Numbered from the stretch's first letter, positions 22,764 through 31,147 are shown. The stretch is 32,695 nucleotides of DNA from Rhodospirillales bacterium (GCA_025362815.1 JANYFG010000106.1:1-32695), one strand, 5' to 3'. Notes: a model not told the origin generated them from the sequence alone. Program-made: numbers and translations.

Positions 22764-24290
22764 TTACTTCGCCAACACCATGCCCTGGATGCGGATCATG
22801 CCGTCGGCGATCGGCCGAAAGCCGGTCAACTTCTTGTTGGACACCGTGATCCAGGGGTTGTTGTCGAGATACAGAACCGGCAGGTCCGCGTGCAGCTGGG
22901 TGGTGATTTTGGCATACAGCGCCTTGCGCGTCGCGACATCGGTGGTGGCGCGCGCGGCGTCGAGCCAGGTGTCCACGTCCTTGTTGCTGTATTTCCAGTC
23001 GTTCAGCGGCGCGCCGGTATACATGAAGCTGTAGAGGTTGCCGTCCGGATCGGCGCGGCCGGACCAGCCGATGGCGCTCGCCTCGTAGTCGCCGGAGCTT
23101 TCCGCCGACAGCATGGAGGCGAATTCGGTGGCCTGCACCTTCACCTCGAATCCGGCCTCCGCCGTCATCGACTGGATCACTTCGGCCACCTGCTTCTGGT
23201 CAGAGCTGGTGGAGACCGTCAGCGTGATGGGAACCGGCGCCTTTACGCCCGCCTGGGCCAGCAAGGCCTTGGCCTTGGCGATGTCGCGCTCCGGCACTTT
23301 CAGCGCCTCGTTATGGAACGGGCTGGCGGCGGGAATGCCCTGCACGGTGGCGGGGTAGAGGCCGTTATAGACCACCTGCATCAGGGCATGGCGGTCGATC
23401 GACAACTCGAACGCCTTGCGCACCAGGGCGGACGAGCCCAAAGGCAGCTTGGATTTCGGGCCGTTGCCGAGGTTGAAGTTGATGCTCTGGAAACCCAGGC
23501 TCGGGAACACCGCCGTGTTCAGCTTTGAATCCTTGCGCGCGGCGTCCACGTCCGTGGCGCCGATGCGCTCGCCGATCTCGATGGCGCCGGCCTGCAGGTT
23601 GGCCAGGCGGACCGAATTGTCGACGATGACCTGATACACCACCTTGGCGAAATGCACGTTCTTCGCGTCCCAATACTCCGGGAAACGCTCCATCGTGATG
23701 TGGTCCTGCGCCACGCGCTCAACGAATTTGAACGGCCCGGCACAGACCGGCTTCAGGCCGAAATCCTTGCCCGCGGCCTCGGCGGCCTTGGGCGAGACGA
23801 TCATGCCGGCGCGGTCGGTCAACTGCGACACGAAGGGCGACGACGGCGATTTGAGGGTGATCTTCACCTTCAGCGGACCGTCCACCTCCACCTTGTCCAT
23901 CGCGCCGAGTTCGGCCTTGCGCGTGCTGCCGGGGAAGGTGGCGTGGCGTTCGAGGCTGTATTTCACCGCCGCCGCGTCCATGTCGGTGCCGTCATGGAAC
24001 TTCACGCCGGGGCGCAGCGTGAGGATGAGCGTCTTGGGGTCGGTGTATTCGAAGCCGGTGGCGAGCTGCGGCACGATTTCGAGTTTTTCGTTGAGGTCGA
24101 ACAGCTTGTCGCACAGGCCCGCGAACACGATGCGGCCCACGAAGGTGCGCGCCACGCTGGGGTCCAGCACGTCGCCGTCCTCGGCGATGGCGATCCGCAG
24201 GGTCTGCGTCGGCGCCTCCTGGGACAGGGCTTTCTGGGCGCCGCCGCAAAGCGCTGCGATGGACGCGGTGGCAAGGAGCAGACGGCGCAT
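22764..24290 (-). CDS. ABC transporter substrate-binding protein, family 5
   Basis: The 508-residue protein has a signal peptide (about 1-23, no lipobox) and then the family 5 solute-binding fold: TLRIAIAEDGDVLDPS, LATGFEYTDPKTLILTLRPGVKFHDG-type sequence and AAAVKYSLERH. It should sit in the periplasm and deliver peptides, or compounds such as nickel chelates or opines, to the permeases encoded just downstream. Length is usual for the family. The ATG at 24290 is preceded by GGGG. The leader region upstream contains AACG and GGCAGCGAAC tandem repeats. It diverges from the tartrate-type dehydrogenase gene over 222 bases; a shared regulator is possible but none is adjacent. Confidence 0.93.
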   Translation of the reverse strand: MRRLLLATASIAALCGGAQKALSQEAPTQTLRIAIAEDGDVLDPSVARTFVGRIVFAGLCDKLFDLNEKLEIVPQLATGFEYTDPKTLILTLRPGVKFHDGTDMDAAAVKYSLERHATFPGSTRKAELGAMDKVEVDGPLKVKITLKSPSSPFVSQLTDRAGMIVSPKAAEAAGKDFGLKPVCAGPFKFVERVAQDHITMERFPEYWDAKNVHFAKVVYQVIVDNSVRLANLQAGAIEIGERIGATDVDAARKDSKLNTAVFPSLGFQSINFNLGNGPKSKLPLGSSALVRKAFELSIDRHALMQVVYNGLYPATVQGIPAASPFHNEALKVPERDIAKAKALLAQAGVKAPVPITLTVSTSSDQKQVAEVIQSMTAEAGFEVKVQATEFASMLSAESSGDYEASAIGWSGRADPDGNLYSFMYTGAPLNDWKYSNKDVDTWLDAARATTDVATRKALYAKITTQLHADLPVLYLDNNPWITVSNKKLTGFRPIADGMIRIQGMVLAK

Positions 24291-24301
24291 GGAAATCCCC
24301 C

Positions 24302-24354
24302 AACGAACGAACGAACGACAGCGACCGGACGGCAGCGAACGGCAGCGAACGGCA
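24302..24354. repeat. Short tandem repeats in the binding-protein leader
   Basis: AACG is repeated four times at 24302-24317. Then GGCAGCGAAC occurs twice exactly (24331-24340, 24341-24350), followed by GGCA, and it is preceded by degenerate copies. The block lies 12-64 bases upstream of the binding-protein ATG, where length changes could alter expression. Confidence 0.85.
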
Positions 24355-24512
24355 ATGTGACATGCGGACGGGCGCTGGCAAGAACTAACGTATTCTCTGC
24401 TCCCGCCATCCTAGCAATTTTCGTGCAAACGGCGGCGGCTTGCCGGCGAGGGGCCTGCGCGGCACTGTGCGGGCAGCCGGCGAACAGTCCGTCACCTCGG
24501 GAAGACAACACC

Positions 24513-25589
24513 ATGCGCCACTACCGGATCGCCGCCATTCCCGCCGATGGGATCGGTCCCGAGGTCATCGGCGCGGGGCTGGAGGCGCTGGCCGCGCTGG
24601 CCGCCCGCGCCGGATTCTCGCTCACCGTGGATCACTACGACTGGGGTTCGGACTATTATCGCAGGCACGGCGTGATGATGCCCGCCGATGGACTGGCGCA
24701 GTTGAAATCGGCCGATGCCATTTATTTTGGCGCTGTCGGCGACCCAGAGATTCCCGACCACGTCACGCTGTGGGGCCTGCGCCTGCCGATCTGCCAGGGC
24801 TTCGATCAATACGCCAACGTGCGGCCCACCCGCATCCTGCCCGGCGTGACCTCGCCGTTGCGCGATGTGGAAATGGGCGATCTCGACTGGCTGATCATTC
24901 GCGAGAATTCCGAGGGCGAATATGCCGGCCACGGCGGCCGCGCGCATCGCGGCCTGCCGGAGGAGGTGGCCACCGAGGTGGCGATCTTCACCCGCGTGGG
25001 CGTGGAGCGCATCATGCGCTATGCGTTCGAGCGCGCCCGCGCCCGCCCGCGCCGGTTGTTGACGGTGGTAACGAAATCCAATGCCCAAAAACACGGCATG
25101 GTGTTCTGGGACGAGATCGCGGCGCATGTGGCGCAGGACTACCCTGACGTGACCTGGGACAAGGAGCTGGTGGATGCCATGACCTTGCGCATGGTGTGCA
25201 AGCCGAAATCGCTGGACACCATCGTTGCCACCAACCTGCACGCCGACATCCTGTCCGACCTCGCGGCCGCGCTGGCGGGCAGCCTGGGCGTGGCGCCCAC
25301 CGGCAATGTGGACCCGCAGCGCCGATACCCCTCGATGTTCGAGCCGATCCACGGCTCCGCGTTCGACATCACCGGCAAGGGCATCGCCAACCCCGTCGCC
25401 AGTTTCTGGACGGCGGCGCTGATGTTGGAGCATTTGGGCGAACCGCAGGCGGCGGCGTCGCTGATGGTGGCGGTAGAACAGGTCTGCGCCGCCGGGATCA
25501 TGACCCCCGACATCGGCGGCACCGCCACCACGGCGGACGTCACCCGCGCGGTGGTGGAAGCGATCGGCGGCTCCAACCAGGCCGCATGA
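24513..25589 (+). CDS. ttuC: Tartrate dehydrogenase/decarboxylase-type NAD-linked beta-decarboxylating dehydrogenase
   Basis: The 358-residue protein belongs to the isocitrate/isopropylmalate dehydrogenase fold. Visible are IPADGIGPEV near residue 8, the substrate-binding NVRPTRILPG, the RENSEGEYAG segment, TKSNAQKHGM with the catalytic Lys, the metal ligand region ATNLHADILSDLAAAL, and the NAD-binding MFEPIHGSAFDITGKGIANP. GDPEIPDHVTLWGLRLPICQ is typical of tartrate dehydrogenases rather than isopropylmalate dehydrogenase. Such enzymes oxidise tartrate or decarboxylate D-malate. The gene symbol is by resemblance. It diverges from the ABC operon; a GGAAG-like site precedes the ATG. The palindromic repeat copy 3 follows. 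Confidence 0.88.
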   Translation: MRHYRIAAIPADGIGPEVIGAGLEALAALAARAGFSLTVDHYDWGSDYYRRHGVMMPADGLAQLKSADAIYFGAVGDPEIPDHVTLWGLRLPICQGFDQYANVRPTRILPGVTSPLRDVEMGDLDWLIIRENSEGEYAGHGGRAHRGLPEEVATEVAIFTRVGVERIMRYAFERARARPRRLLTVVTKSNAQKHGMVFWDEIAAHVAQDYPDVTWDKELVDAMTLRMVCKPKSLDTIVATNLHADILSDLAAALAGSLGVAPTGNVDPQRRYPSMFEPIHGSAFDITGKGIANPVASFWTAALMLEHLGEPQAAASLMVAVEQVCAAGIMTPDIGGTATTADVTRAVVEAIGGSNQAA

Positions 25590-25611
25590 TCCGCCATATC
25601 TCCGCCACAGA

Positions 25612-25652
25612 ATGAATGAAGTTTTTTGGTTCTTTTGTTCACAAAAGAACAT
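25612..25652. repeat. Dispersed palindromic repeat, copy 3
   Basis: GTTCTTTTGT (25629-25638) and ACAAAAGAAC (25641-25650) form a perfect 10-bp stem with a 2-base centre, preceded by AATGAATGAAGTTTTTTG. It lies between tandem genes, 22 bases after the dehydrogenase stop, and could end that transcript. Confidence 0.85.
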
Positions 25653-25679
25653 CTTGACTGAAATTCCCGGGAAAACAGC

Positions 25680-27722
25680 ATGACAAACGCCCCTAAAACA
25701 CCGGTAGCCCTAACACTGGCGATCGCCTGTCTGGCCGCGGCCCAACCCGCTGCGGCCGCCGATCTCGCGCTCACGCGTGTGATGCTGTCGACCGGCGGCG
25801 TCGGCTACGTGGAATACAGCGCCGACGTATCAGGCGCGGCCACGCTGGGCCTCGATGTCCGGCTCGACCAGGTGGATGACGTTTTGAAATCGCTGGTGGT
25901 GTTCGACGCTGCCGGCGGCGTGGGCGGCATCGAGCTGCCCGGCCGCGACGCGGACGGTGCCGCGTTCGGCGATCTGCCGTTCGGCAAGGAGGGCCTGGCC
26001 TCGCCGTTGGCCTATCTCAACAGTCTGCGCGGCGTGGAGTTGGTCGTGACGGGTCCGCGCCCGATGACGGGCAAGATGCTGCGCGCCGAGACCGTGGGCA
26101 TGACGGTTACGGGCCGGCCGGAGGCCACGGAGCAGCGCACCCGCGTGACCCTCATGGCGGCGGACGGCTTGCGGCAGTTCATTCTGGAGGATGCCGAGAC
26201 CGTCGAGGTGGCCGACCCCGCCTTGCGCGGGCGGATCGGCCGGGCGCTGGACACCTTGCAGCGCGACGCCGGCAGCACGTCGCGCCATATCACGCTTTAC
26301 AGCAGCGGGCGCAGCACCGCCACCGGCGACGGTCCGCGCCAGGTCAAGGTCGGCTACGTCGCCGGCGCGCCGCTGTGGAAAACGTCCTACCGCCTCGTGC
26401 TGCCGCCCGCCGGCGGTGACAAGGCGCGGATGCAGGGCTGGGCGGTTTTGGAGAACACCACCGGGGCGAACTGGGACGGTGTGGAGCTGGCGCTGCAATA
26501 CGGCAACCCCGTCACCTTTCGCCAGGCGCTCTACAAAACCTATTTCGTGCAACGCCCGGAAGTGCCTGTGGAGATACTTGGCCGCATCCTGCCCGGCATC
26601 GACACCCAGGCGACGCCATCCGCCCCGGCCCGCACCCGCGCCGCCGCACCGCCACCGCCGGCACCGGCGCCGATGATGGCGCCAACGATGGCGATGTCGG
26701 CCCCCGGCGGTGCCATGGCGAAAGCGGACAAACCCGTGATGGCGGAACCCTCCGAGCAAAGCCAGGCGTCCGAGGGCGCGGAGGACACCGTGTTCGTCCT
26801 CCCCGGCAAGGTGACGCTGGCGGCGGGGCACACCGCCTCGGTGCCGATTCTGGACCGCGACGTCTCGGCGCGGCGCGTGGGGCTGGTGCAGCCGAACCGG
26901 CCGCATCCGCTGTCATCCGTGCGCATCACCAACGACAGCGCCACCAGCCTGCCCGCCGGCGTGCTGACCCTCTACGATCCGTCCTCGCCGGCCCGGTTCA
27001 CCGGCGATGCCAGATTGGGCGGCCTGCCCGCGGGCGAAAGCCGCCTGCTGTCGTTCGCGGAGGACCTGCGCACCACGATCGCCTGGGTGCGCGACGAGAC
27101 GGACAGCATCGGCACGCTGACCGCGGCGGCGGGCGTGCTGAAGCTCGAGGACCGGCTGCGTTTCACCAACCGCCTGAAAATCACCGGTGCCGCCGCTGAA
27201 AAGCGCGATCTGCTGATCGAGATCCCGCGTCCCCCGGGCGCCACGCTCGCGGCGGACAACGCGTTGAAACCCACGGAGGAAACCGCCACAGCCTGGCGTT
27301 TCGCCGTCACGCTCGCACCCGGCGACATCGCGATCGCGTCCGAGCGCGTCACGCGGGAAGAATTTTCACTGATCGAAGACGACAGCGTTCTGCTGAACAT
27401 CGCCGGTCGCGCGGGGCTCACGCCCGCCACCCGCGCCGCGCTGGGCCGGCTGGCCGTGCTGCGCGACGCCAAGGCCACGCGCGATGCCGAGGTGACGCGC
27501 CTGGGCGAACAGGTAACGCGGATCGAAACCGACGAGGCGCGCATTCGCCAAAACCTGGCCGCGGTGCCCGCCAACGATGCGCTGCACGTGCGGCTGGTGC
27601 GCCAGCTCGACGCCGCCGAGACGCGGATCGACACCATCCGGCGCAGCATCGAGCAGGCCGAGCAGGCGGCGGCCACGGCGCAACAGCAATACACCAAGGC
27701 GGTGGCGGGCTTCACGCTGTGA
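25680..27722 (+). CDS. Secreted DUF4139 domain protein
   Basis: The 680-residue protein has a signal peptide (1-26, AAA before ADL). An N-terminal region follows with LDQVDDVLKSLVVFD. The DUF4139 core shows VGYVAGAPLWKTSYRL, GWAVLENTTGANWDGVELAL and YFVQRPEVPVE. Residues about 310-370 form an Ala/Pro/Met-rich low-complexity linker, after which the beta-rich domain resumes. The last 90 residues (from about 590) are a predicted coiled coil with many Arg, Glu and Gln. The function of DUF4139 proteins is not established; this one is exported to the periplasm or envelope. It has a weak ribosome-binding site and precedes the BrkB-type gene by 76 bases. Confidence 0.88.
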   Translation: MTNAPKTPVALTLAIACLAAAQPAAAADLALTRVMLSTGGVGYVEYSADVSGAATLGLDVRLDQVDDVLKSLVVFDAAGGVGGIELPGRDADGAAFGDLPFGKEGLASPLAYLNSLRGVELVVTGPRPMTGKMLRAETVGMTVTGRPEATEQRTRVTLMAADGLRQFILEDAETVEVADPALRGRIGRALDTLQRDAGSTSRHITLYSSGRSTATGDGPRQVKVGYVAGAPLWKTSYRLVLPPAGGDKARMQGWAVLENTTGANWDGVELALQYGNPVTFRQALYKTYFVQRPEVPVEILGRILPGIDTQATPSAPARTRAAAPPPPAPAPMMAPTMAMSAPGGAMAKADKPVMAEPSEQSQASEGAEDTVFVLPGKVTLAAGHTASVPILDRDVSARRVGLVQPNRPHPLSSVRITNDSATSLPAGVLTLYDPSSPARFTGDARLGGLPAGESRLLSFAEDLRTTIAWVRDETDSIGTLTAAAGVLKLEDRLRFTNRLKITGAAAEKRDLLIEIPRPPGATLAADNALKPTEETATAWRFAVTLAPGDIAIASERVTREEFSLIEDDSVLLNIAGRAGLTPATRAALGRLAVLRDAKATRDAEVTRLGEQVTRIETDEARIRQNLAAVPANDALHVRLVRQLDAAETRIDTIRRSIEQAEQAAATAQQQYTKAVAGFTL

Positions 27723-27771
27723 AAACACCGGGGTGAGCGTTGCAACCTCCCACGCTGTCGGCACTTCACAG

Positions 27772-27786
27772 GTATCGTTTCGATAC
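27772..27786. promoter_or_regulatory. Small palindrome before the BrkB-type gene
   Basis: GTATCG and CGATAC flank three T, giving a 6-3-6 inverted repeat just upstream of the ribosome-binding site chosen for the membrane protein gene. It could be an operator or an mRNA hairpin affecting translation. Confidence 0.3.
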
Positions 27787-27798
27787 GTGGAGGTCGGC

Positions 27799-28833
27799 GT
27801 GCTTGGCACATCATGGACATTGATCAAGGACAGCGTTTCCGGCTTCATCGATGACGATGCGCTCAGCAGCGGCGCCGCCATGGCGTTCTACGCCATCACG
27901 TCGCTGGCGCCGATCCTGTTGATCGTGGTGGCGGTGGCGGGGCTGGTGTTCGGCCACGATGCCGCACAGACCGCGATTTCGGCCCAGCTCTCGGGCCTGA
28001 TGGGCCAGCAAAGCGCGGATCTGCTGCAGACCGCGATCAAAAGTGCCGCCGTGAAAAGCACGAGCATTCTGGCGAGCGTGATCGGCCTTGTTACCTTGCT
28101 CGTGACGGCATCCGGCGTGTTCGGCCAGATGCAGGCGGCGTTGAATGCCATCTGGAAGACCAAGCCGAGAGGCGGCACCGTGTCGCGCCTTGTGCGGGCG
28201 CGCATCGCCAGCATGGGGCTTGTGGCGTCGCTGGGATTCTTGCTGATGGTCTCGCTGGCCGCCAGTGCGGGGATTTCGGCGCTGGGCGATTTCATCAACG
28301 CCTTTCTGCCGTTCGGCGCGGTCATCCTGTCGATCATCAATATCGTCGTCTCGTTCCTGCTGATCTCGGTGCTGTTCGGCGCCATCTACAAGGTCTTGCC
28401 GGACCGCAGGATGGAGTGGCGGGACGTGATGGTGGGCGCGGTGATCACCGCCGCCTTGTTCACGTTGGGCAAGTCGCTGATCGGCTGGTATCTGGGAAGC
28501 AGCGCCGTGAGTTCGGCCTATGGCGCGGCGGGCGCGCTGCTGGTCGTGCTTTTATGGGTCTACTATTCCTCGGTGATCTTCCTGCTCGGGGCGGAGTTCA
28601 CGCGCGCCTATTCGTTGCGCCACGGCAGCCGCGCCGATATCAGCGACCCCGTGCTGGAGGCGAGCCTGTCGGACGCGCCGAAGCCGGCCTCGGTGGCCGC
28701 AGCGCAGAAAGCCAAGACCGTGGGAGATGTGGATGCGGCGGCGCAATCCTTCCCGCTGCTGCCGGCCCTGGCATTGGCGGCCGCAACGCTTGCGATCGCC
28801 AAAGCCCTACGGCCGCGGGCCGTAAGGGCTTGA
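27799..28833 (+). CDS. YihY/virulence factor BrkB family membrane protein
   Basis: The 344-residue protein has the YihY layout: DDALSSGAAMAFYAITSLAPIL early on, about six membrane segments, the TASGVFGQMQAALNAIW motif, and VLLWVYYSSVIFLLGAEFTRAY near the end of the core. A charged C-terminal extension of some 70 residues ends in one more hydrophobic stretch. The function is not established: once called RNase BN, and linked to serum resistance in Bordetella. The GTG at 27799 is chosen because GGAGG lies five bases upstream; an in-frame GTG at 27733 would add 22 unlikely residues. A strong hairpin covers the last codons. Confidence 0.88.
   Translation: MLGTSWTLIKDSVSGFIDDDALSSGAAMAFYAITSLAPILLIVVAVAGLVFGHDAAQTAISAQLSGLMGQQSADLLQTAIKSAAVKSTSILASVIGLVTLLVTASGVFGQMQAALNAIWKTKPRGGTVSRLVRARIASMGLVASLGFLLMVSLAASAGISALGDFINAFLPFGAVILSIINIVVSFLLISVLFGAIYKVLPDRRMEWRDVMVGAVITAALFTLGKSLIGWYLGSSAVSSAYGAAGALLVVLLWVYYSSVIFLLGAEFTRAYSLRHGSRADISDPVLEASLSDAPKPASVAAAQKAKTVGDVDAAAQSFPLLPALALAAATLAIAKALRPRAVRA
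28803..28830 (+). other. Strong hairpin within the last codons of the BrkB-type gene
   Basis: AGCCCTACGGCC (28803-28814) and GGCCGTAAGGGCT (28818-28830) pair over 12 bases with one bulged A and a 3-base loop, ending right before the stop codon. No T-run follows. It may protect the mRNA end or act in factor-dependent termination. Confidence 0.45.
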
Positions 28834-28889
28834 CGATCTTGATGTGACCACATCACGGTACTCTCATTTATCGGTTGAGCGATCGTTTA

Positions 28890-28921
28890 GATGCGCTCGG
28901 GTGAAGCAGCCCAAGCGCATC
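28890..28921 (-). terminator. Probable terminator of the DctA-like gene
   Basis: On the minus strand GATGCGCTTGGG and CCCGAGCGCATC pair over 12 bases (one G-U wobble) around an 8-base loop, five bases past the DctA-like stop. The following T-run is poor (TAAACG), so termination may be partial. Confidence 0.6.
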
Positions 28922-28926
28922 ATGAT

Positions 28927-30219
28927 CTAGCCCTTCAGCGCAAGCCTGAGCCGGTCGCGATCAAGCGCATTCTCCCAGGCGCAGACCACGATGGTCGCGA
29001 CACCGTTGCCGACCACGTTGGTGAACGTCAGCGCCATCGACATGAAACGGTGTATGCCGAGCACGAGGCCGATGGCACCGAGCGGGATGGTGCCCGCGGT
29101 GGCCAGCGTGGCCGCCAGCACCACAAAGGCGGCACCCGCAATGCCGGCCGCGCCCTTGGAGGTCAGAAGCAGAACCAGCATCAGGCTGAGCTGCTGCCAG
29201 ATCGATAACGGCGTGTCGGTGGCCTGTGCCAGGAACACGGCGGCGGTGGCGAGATACAGGCAGGTGCCGTCGAGGTTGAACGAGTAGCCCGTGGGCACGA
29301 CCAGCCCCACCACGCTCTCGTCGCAGCCGGCACGCTCCATCTTGGCCATCAGCTGCGGCAGCACGGTTTCCGACGAGGTGGTGGCCAGGATGATGAGCAA
29401 CTCCTCGCGCAGATAGACGATGAGGCGCAGCACCGAGAACCCGGCGATCCTGGCGGCGATGCCGAGCACCATGAAGATGAACACGAAACAGACCGTGTAG
29501 AACTCCGCCAGCAGCATGGCGAGCTGCACCAGCGAGGCGATGCCGAACTGGCCCACGGTGAAAGCCATGGCGCCGAAGGCCGCGAACGGGGCGGCCAGCA
29601 TCACGATCGCCACGATCTTGAACATCACCTTGGACACGGCGTCGAGCAGCCGCACCACGGGGGCGCCGGCCTCCTCGCCGATCATCACCAGCGCGAAAGC
29701 GAACAGCACCGCGAAAAACAGCACCTGCAGGATGTCGCCGGCGGCGAACGCGCCGACCGCTGAGGTCGGGATGATGTGCAGCAGGAAGGGCGCGATCCCC
29801 ATCTGCTGCGCCTGGTCCGTGAAGCCCTTCACCGCGCCGGCATTGAGCGAGGCGATGTTGACATGCATGCCTTCGCCGGGGCGCCAGACATTGACCGCGA
29901 CCAGTGCCCAGGCCAGCGCCAGCGAGGTGACAATCTCGAAATACAGCAACGCCTTCAGTGCCACCCGGCCGACGCGCTTCATGTCGCCCATCTTGGCGAT
30001 CCCGTGCACCACCGTGCAGAAGATCACCGGCGCGATCACCATGCGGATCGCCTGGATGAAGCCATCGCCGAGCGGGCGCATGGCGTTGCCGGCGACCGGG
30101 TAGAAATGCCCGAAGGCGATGCCGACCACGGTGCCGATCAGCACCTGCCAGGTGAGCTGGCGATACCAGGGCTTGCGGATGCGGGCGCCGGGCGGTTCGA
30201 TAACGACGGTGGTGCTCAT
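28927..30219 (-). CDS. DctA-like dicarboxylate/cation symporter with altered binding site
   Basis: The 430-residue membrane protein follows the DctA family from end to end: FYPVAGNAMRPLGDGFIQAI, TSSETVLPQLM (hairpin 1), PTGYSFNLDGT (TM7) and TSKGAAGIAGAAF (hairpin 2). The TM8 segment differs. DctA proteins read IDRFMSEARALTN or close to it, whereas this one reads IHRFMSMALTFTN. The Arg equivalent to Arg397 of GltPh, which holds the substrate side-chain carboxylate, is therefore Leu397, and the preceding Asp is His. Sodium- or proton-coupled uptake is likely, but the substrate may not be a C4-dicarboxylate. Its ATG overlaps the stop of the LigI-like gene (ATGA), so the two are coupled. Confidence 0.9.
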   Translation of the reverse strand: MSTTVVIEPPGARIRKPWYRQLTWQVLIGTVVGIAFGHFYPVAGNAMRPLGDGFIQAIRMVIAPVIFCTVVHGIAKMGDMKRVGRVALKALLYFEIVTSLALAWALVAVNVWRPGEGMHVNIASLNAGAVKGFTDQAQQMGIAPFLLHIIPTSAVGAFAAGDILQVLFFAVLFAFALVMIGEEAGAPVVRLLDAVSKVMFKIVAIVMLAAPFAAFGAMAFTVGQFGIASLVQLAMLLAEFYTVCFVFIFMVLGIAARIAGFSVLRLIVYLREELLIILATTSSETVLPQLMAKMERAGCDESVVGLVVPTGYSFNLDGTCLYLATAAVFLAQATDTPLSIWQQLSLMLVLLLTSKGAAGIAGAAFVVLAATLATAGTIPLGAIGLVLGIHRFMSMALTFTNVVGNGVATIVVCAWENALDRDRLRLALKG

Positions 30220-31082
30220 GCTGAAAATCCGTAAAGCGCCTGCGGATTGTCCACCAGCAAGCGCTGCCGGCTGGCGGCGTCGTCGGCGAACAGCGGGATG
30301 AGATCGACGAGATCGCCGTCATTCGGCATCCAGCGCACATTCGGATGCGGCCAGTCCGTGCCCCACAGCACCCGGTCCGGCGCCGCCTTGGCCAACGCGC
30401 GTGCGAAGGGCGCGGCATCGGTGAACGGCGGACCCGCCGTGGAGACGCGCTCGGACCCACAGATCTTCACCCAGGCGTTCGGCAGGTCCATCAGCGCCAG
30501 CAGCGCCTTGAAGGCGGGCTGTTCCAACCCCTTGTCCGCCACGACCCGCCCCATATGGTCGATCACGAATGGGATCTTCAGCGCCCGGCACATGGGCGCC
30601 AGCTCCTCGATGTCCTTGGCATCCAGATGCAGCACCAGGTGCCAGCCGAGGGTTGCGATCTGCGCCACCACGCGGTCGAACACCGCCGGCTCCGGCCGTC
30701 CGCCCAGATGCTGGACGAAGTTGAAGCGGGCGCCGCGAATGCCGGTCGCGTGCATGTCGGCAAGCTGTTCGTCGGTGAAGCCGTCATCGATCACCGCCAC
30801 GCCCCGCCAGCGCCCGGGTGCCCAGGCGAGGGCGTCGAGCGTGGCGCTGTTGTCGGTGCCGTGGCAGCTGGCATGGACGATAACCGCCCGGGCAATGCCA
30901 AGTTTGGCGTGCAAGGCGGCCAGGCCTTCGCGTGGCGCGTCGGGCGGCGTGTAGCTGCGATCGGCGGCGTAGGGGAATTTCGTTTCCGGGCCGAACACGT
31001 GGCAATGCGCGTCGCAGGCATTGGCGGGCATTTTGAAATCAGGGGTTCTGGTCTTGGGATCCGGCCCCGTAATCTGCTTCAT
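30216..31082 (-). CDS. Amidohydrolase, 2-pyrone-4,6-dicarboxylate lactonase-like
   Basis: The 288-residue TIM-barrel protein belongs to the amidohydrolase family of LigI. It has NACDAHCHVFGP with His26 and His28, HASCHG, LHLDAKD, the strand VIDHMGR, and WGTDWPHPN with the catalytic Asp243. LigI opens the lactone 2-pyrone-4,6-dicarboxylate in protocatechuate and syringate degradation; many relatives act on other lactones. The ATG at 31082 has a modest GGTGAG upstream, and similarity starts there; the longer open frame upstream overlaps thyX. It is translationally coupled to the DctA-like carrier, suggesting that the carrier imports the lactone or a related compound. Confidence 0.87.
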   Translation of the reverse strand: MKQITGPDPKTRTPDFKMPANACDAHCHVFGPETKFPYAADRSYTPPDAPREGLAALHAKLGIARAVIVHASCHGTDNSATLDALAWAPGRWRGVAVIDDGFTDEQLADMHATGIRGARFNFVQHLGGRPEPAVFDRVVAQIATLGWHLVLHLDAKDIEELAPMCRALKIPFVIDHMGRVVADKGLEQPAFKALLALMDLPNAWVKICGSERVSTAGPPFTDAAPFARALAKAAPDRVLWGTDWPHPNVRWMPNDGDLVDLIPLFADDAASRQRLLVDNPQALYGFSA

Positions 31083-31147
31083 TGCGATTTTCTCACCATT
31101 TGCCGTAGCGTGGTCTGTCACGCACGGCGCGGCAAGGGGCAGCGAGC

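Noticed and set aside
22764-25589. Plus-strand frames running from about 22386 and 23652 into the tartrate-type dehydrogenase
   Set aside because: The parts before 24513 are antisense to the ABC binding-protein gene and show no family similarity; only the part from 24513 is real.
3834-25652. The three palindromic repeats as ends of a transposon
   Set aside because: No transposase, target-site duplication or matching paired ends are visible; the copies lie 5-17 kb apart around ordinary genes.
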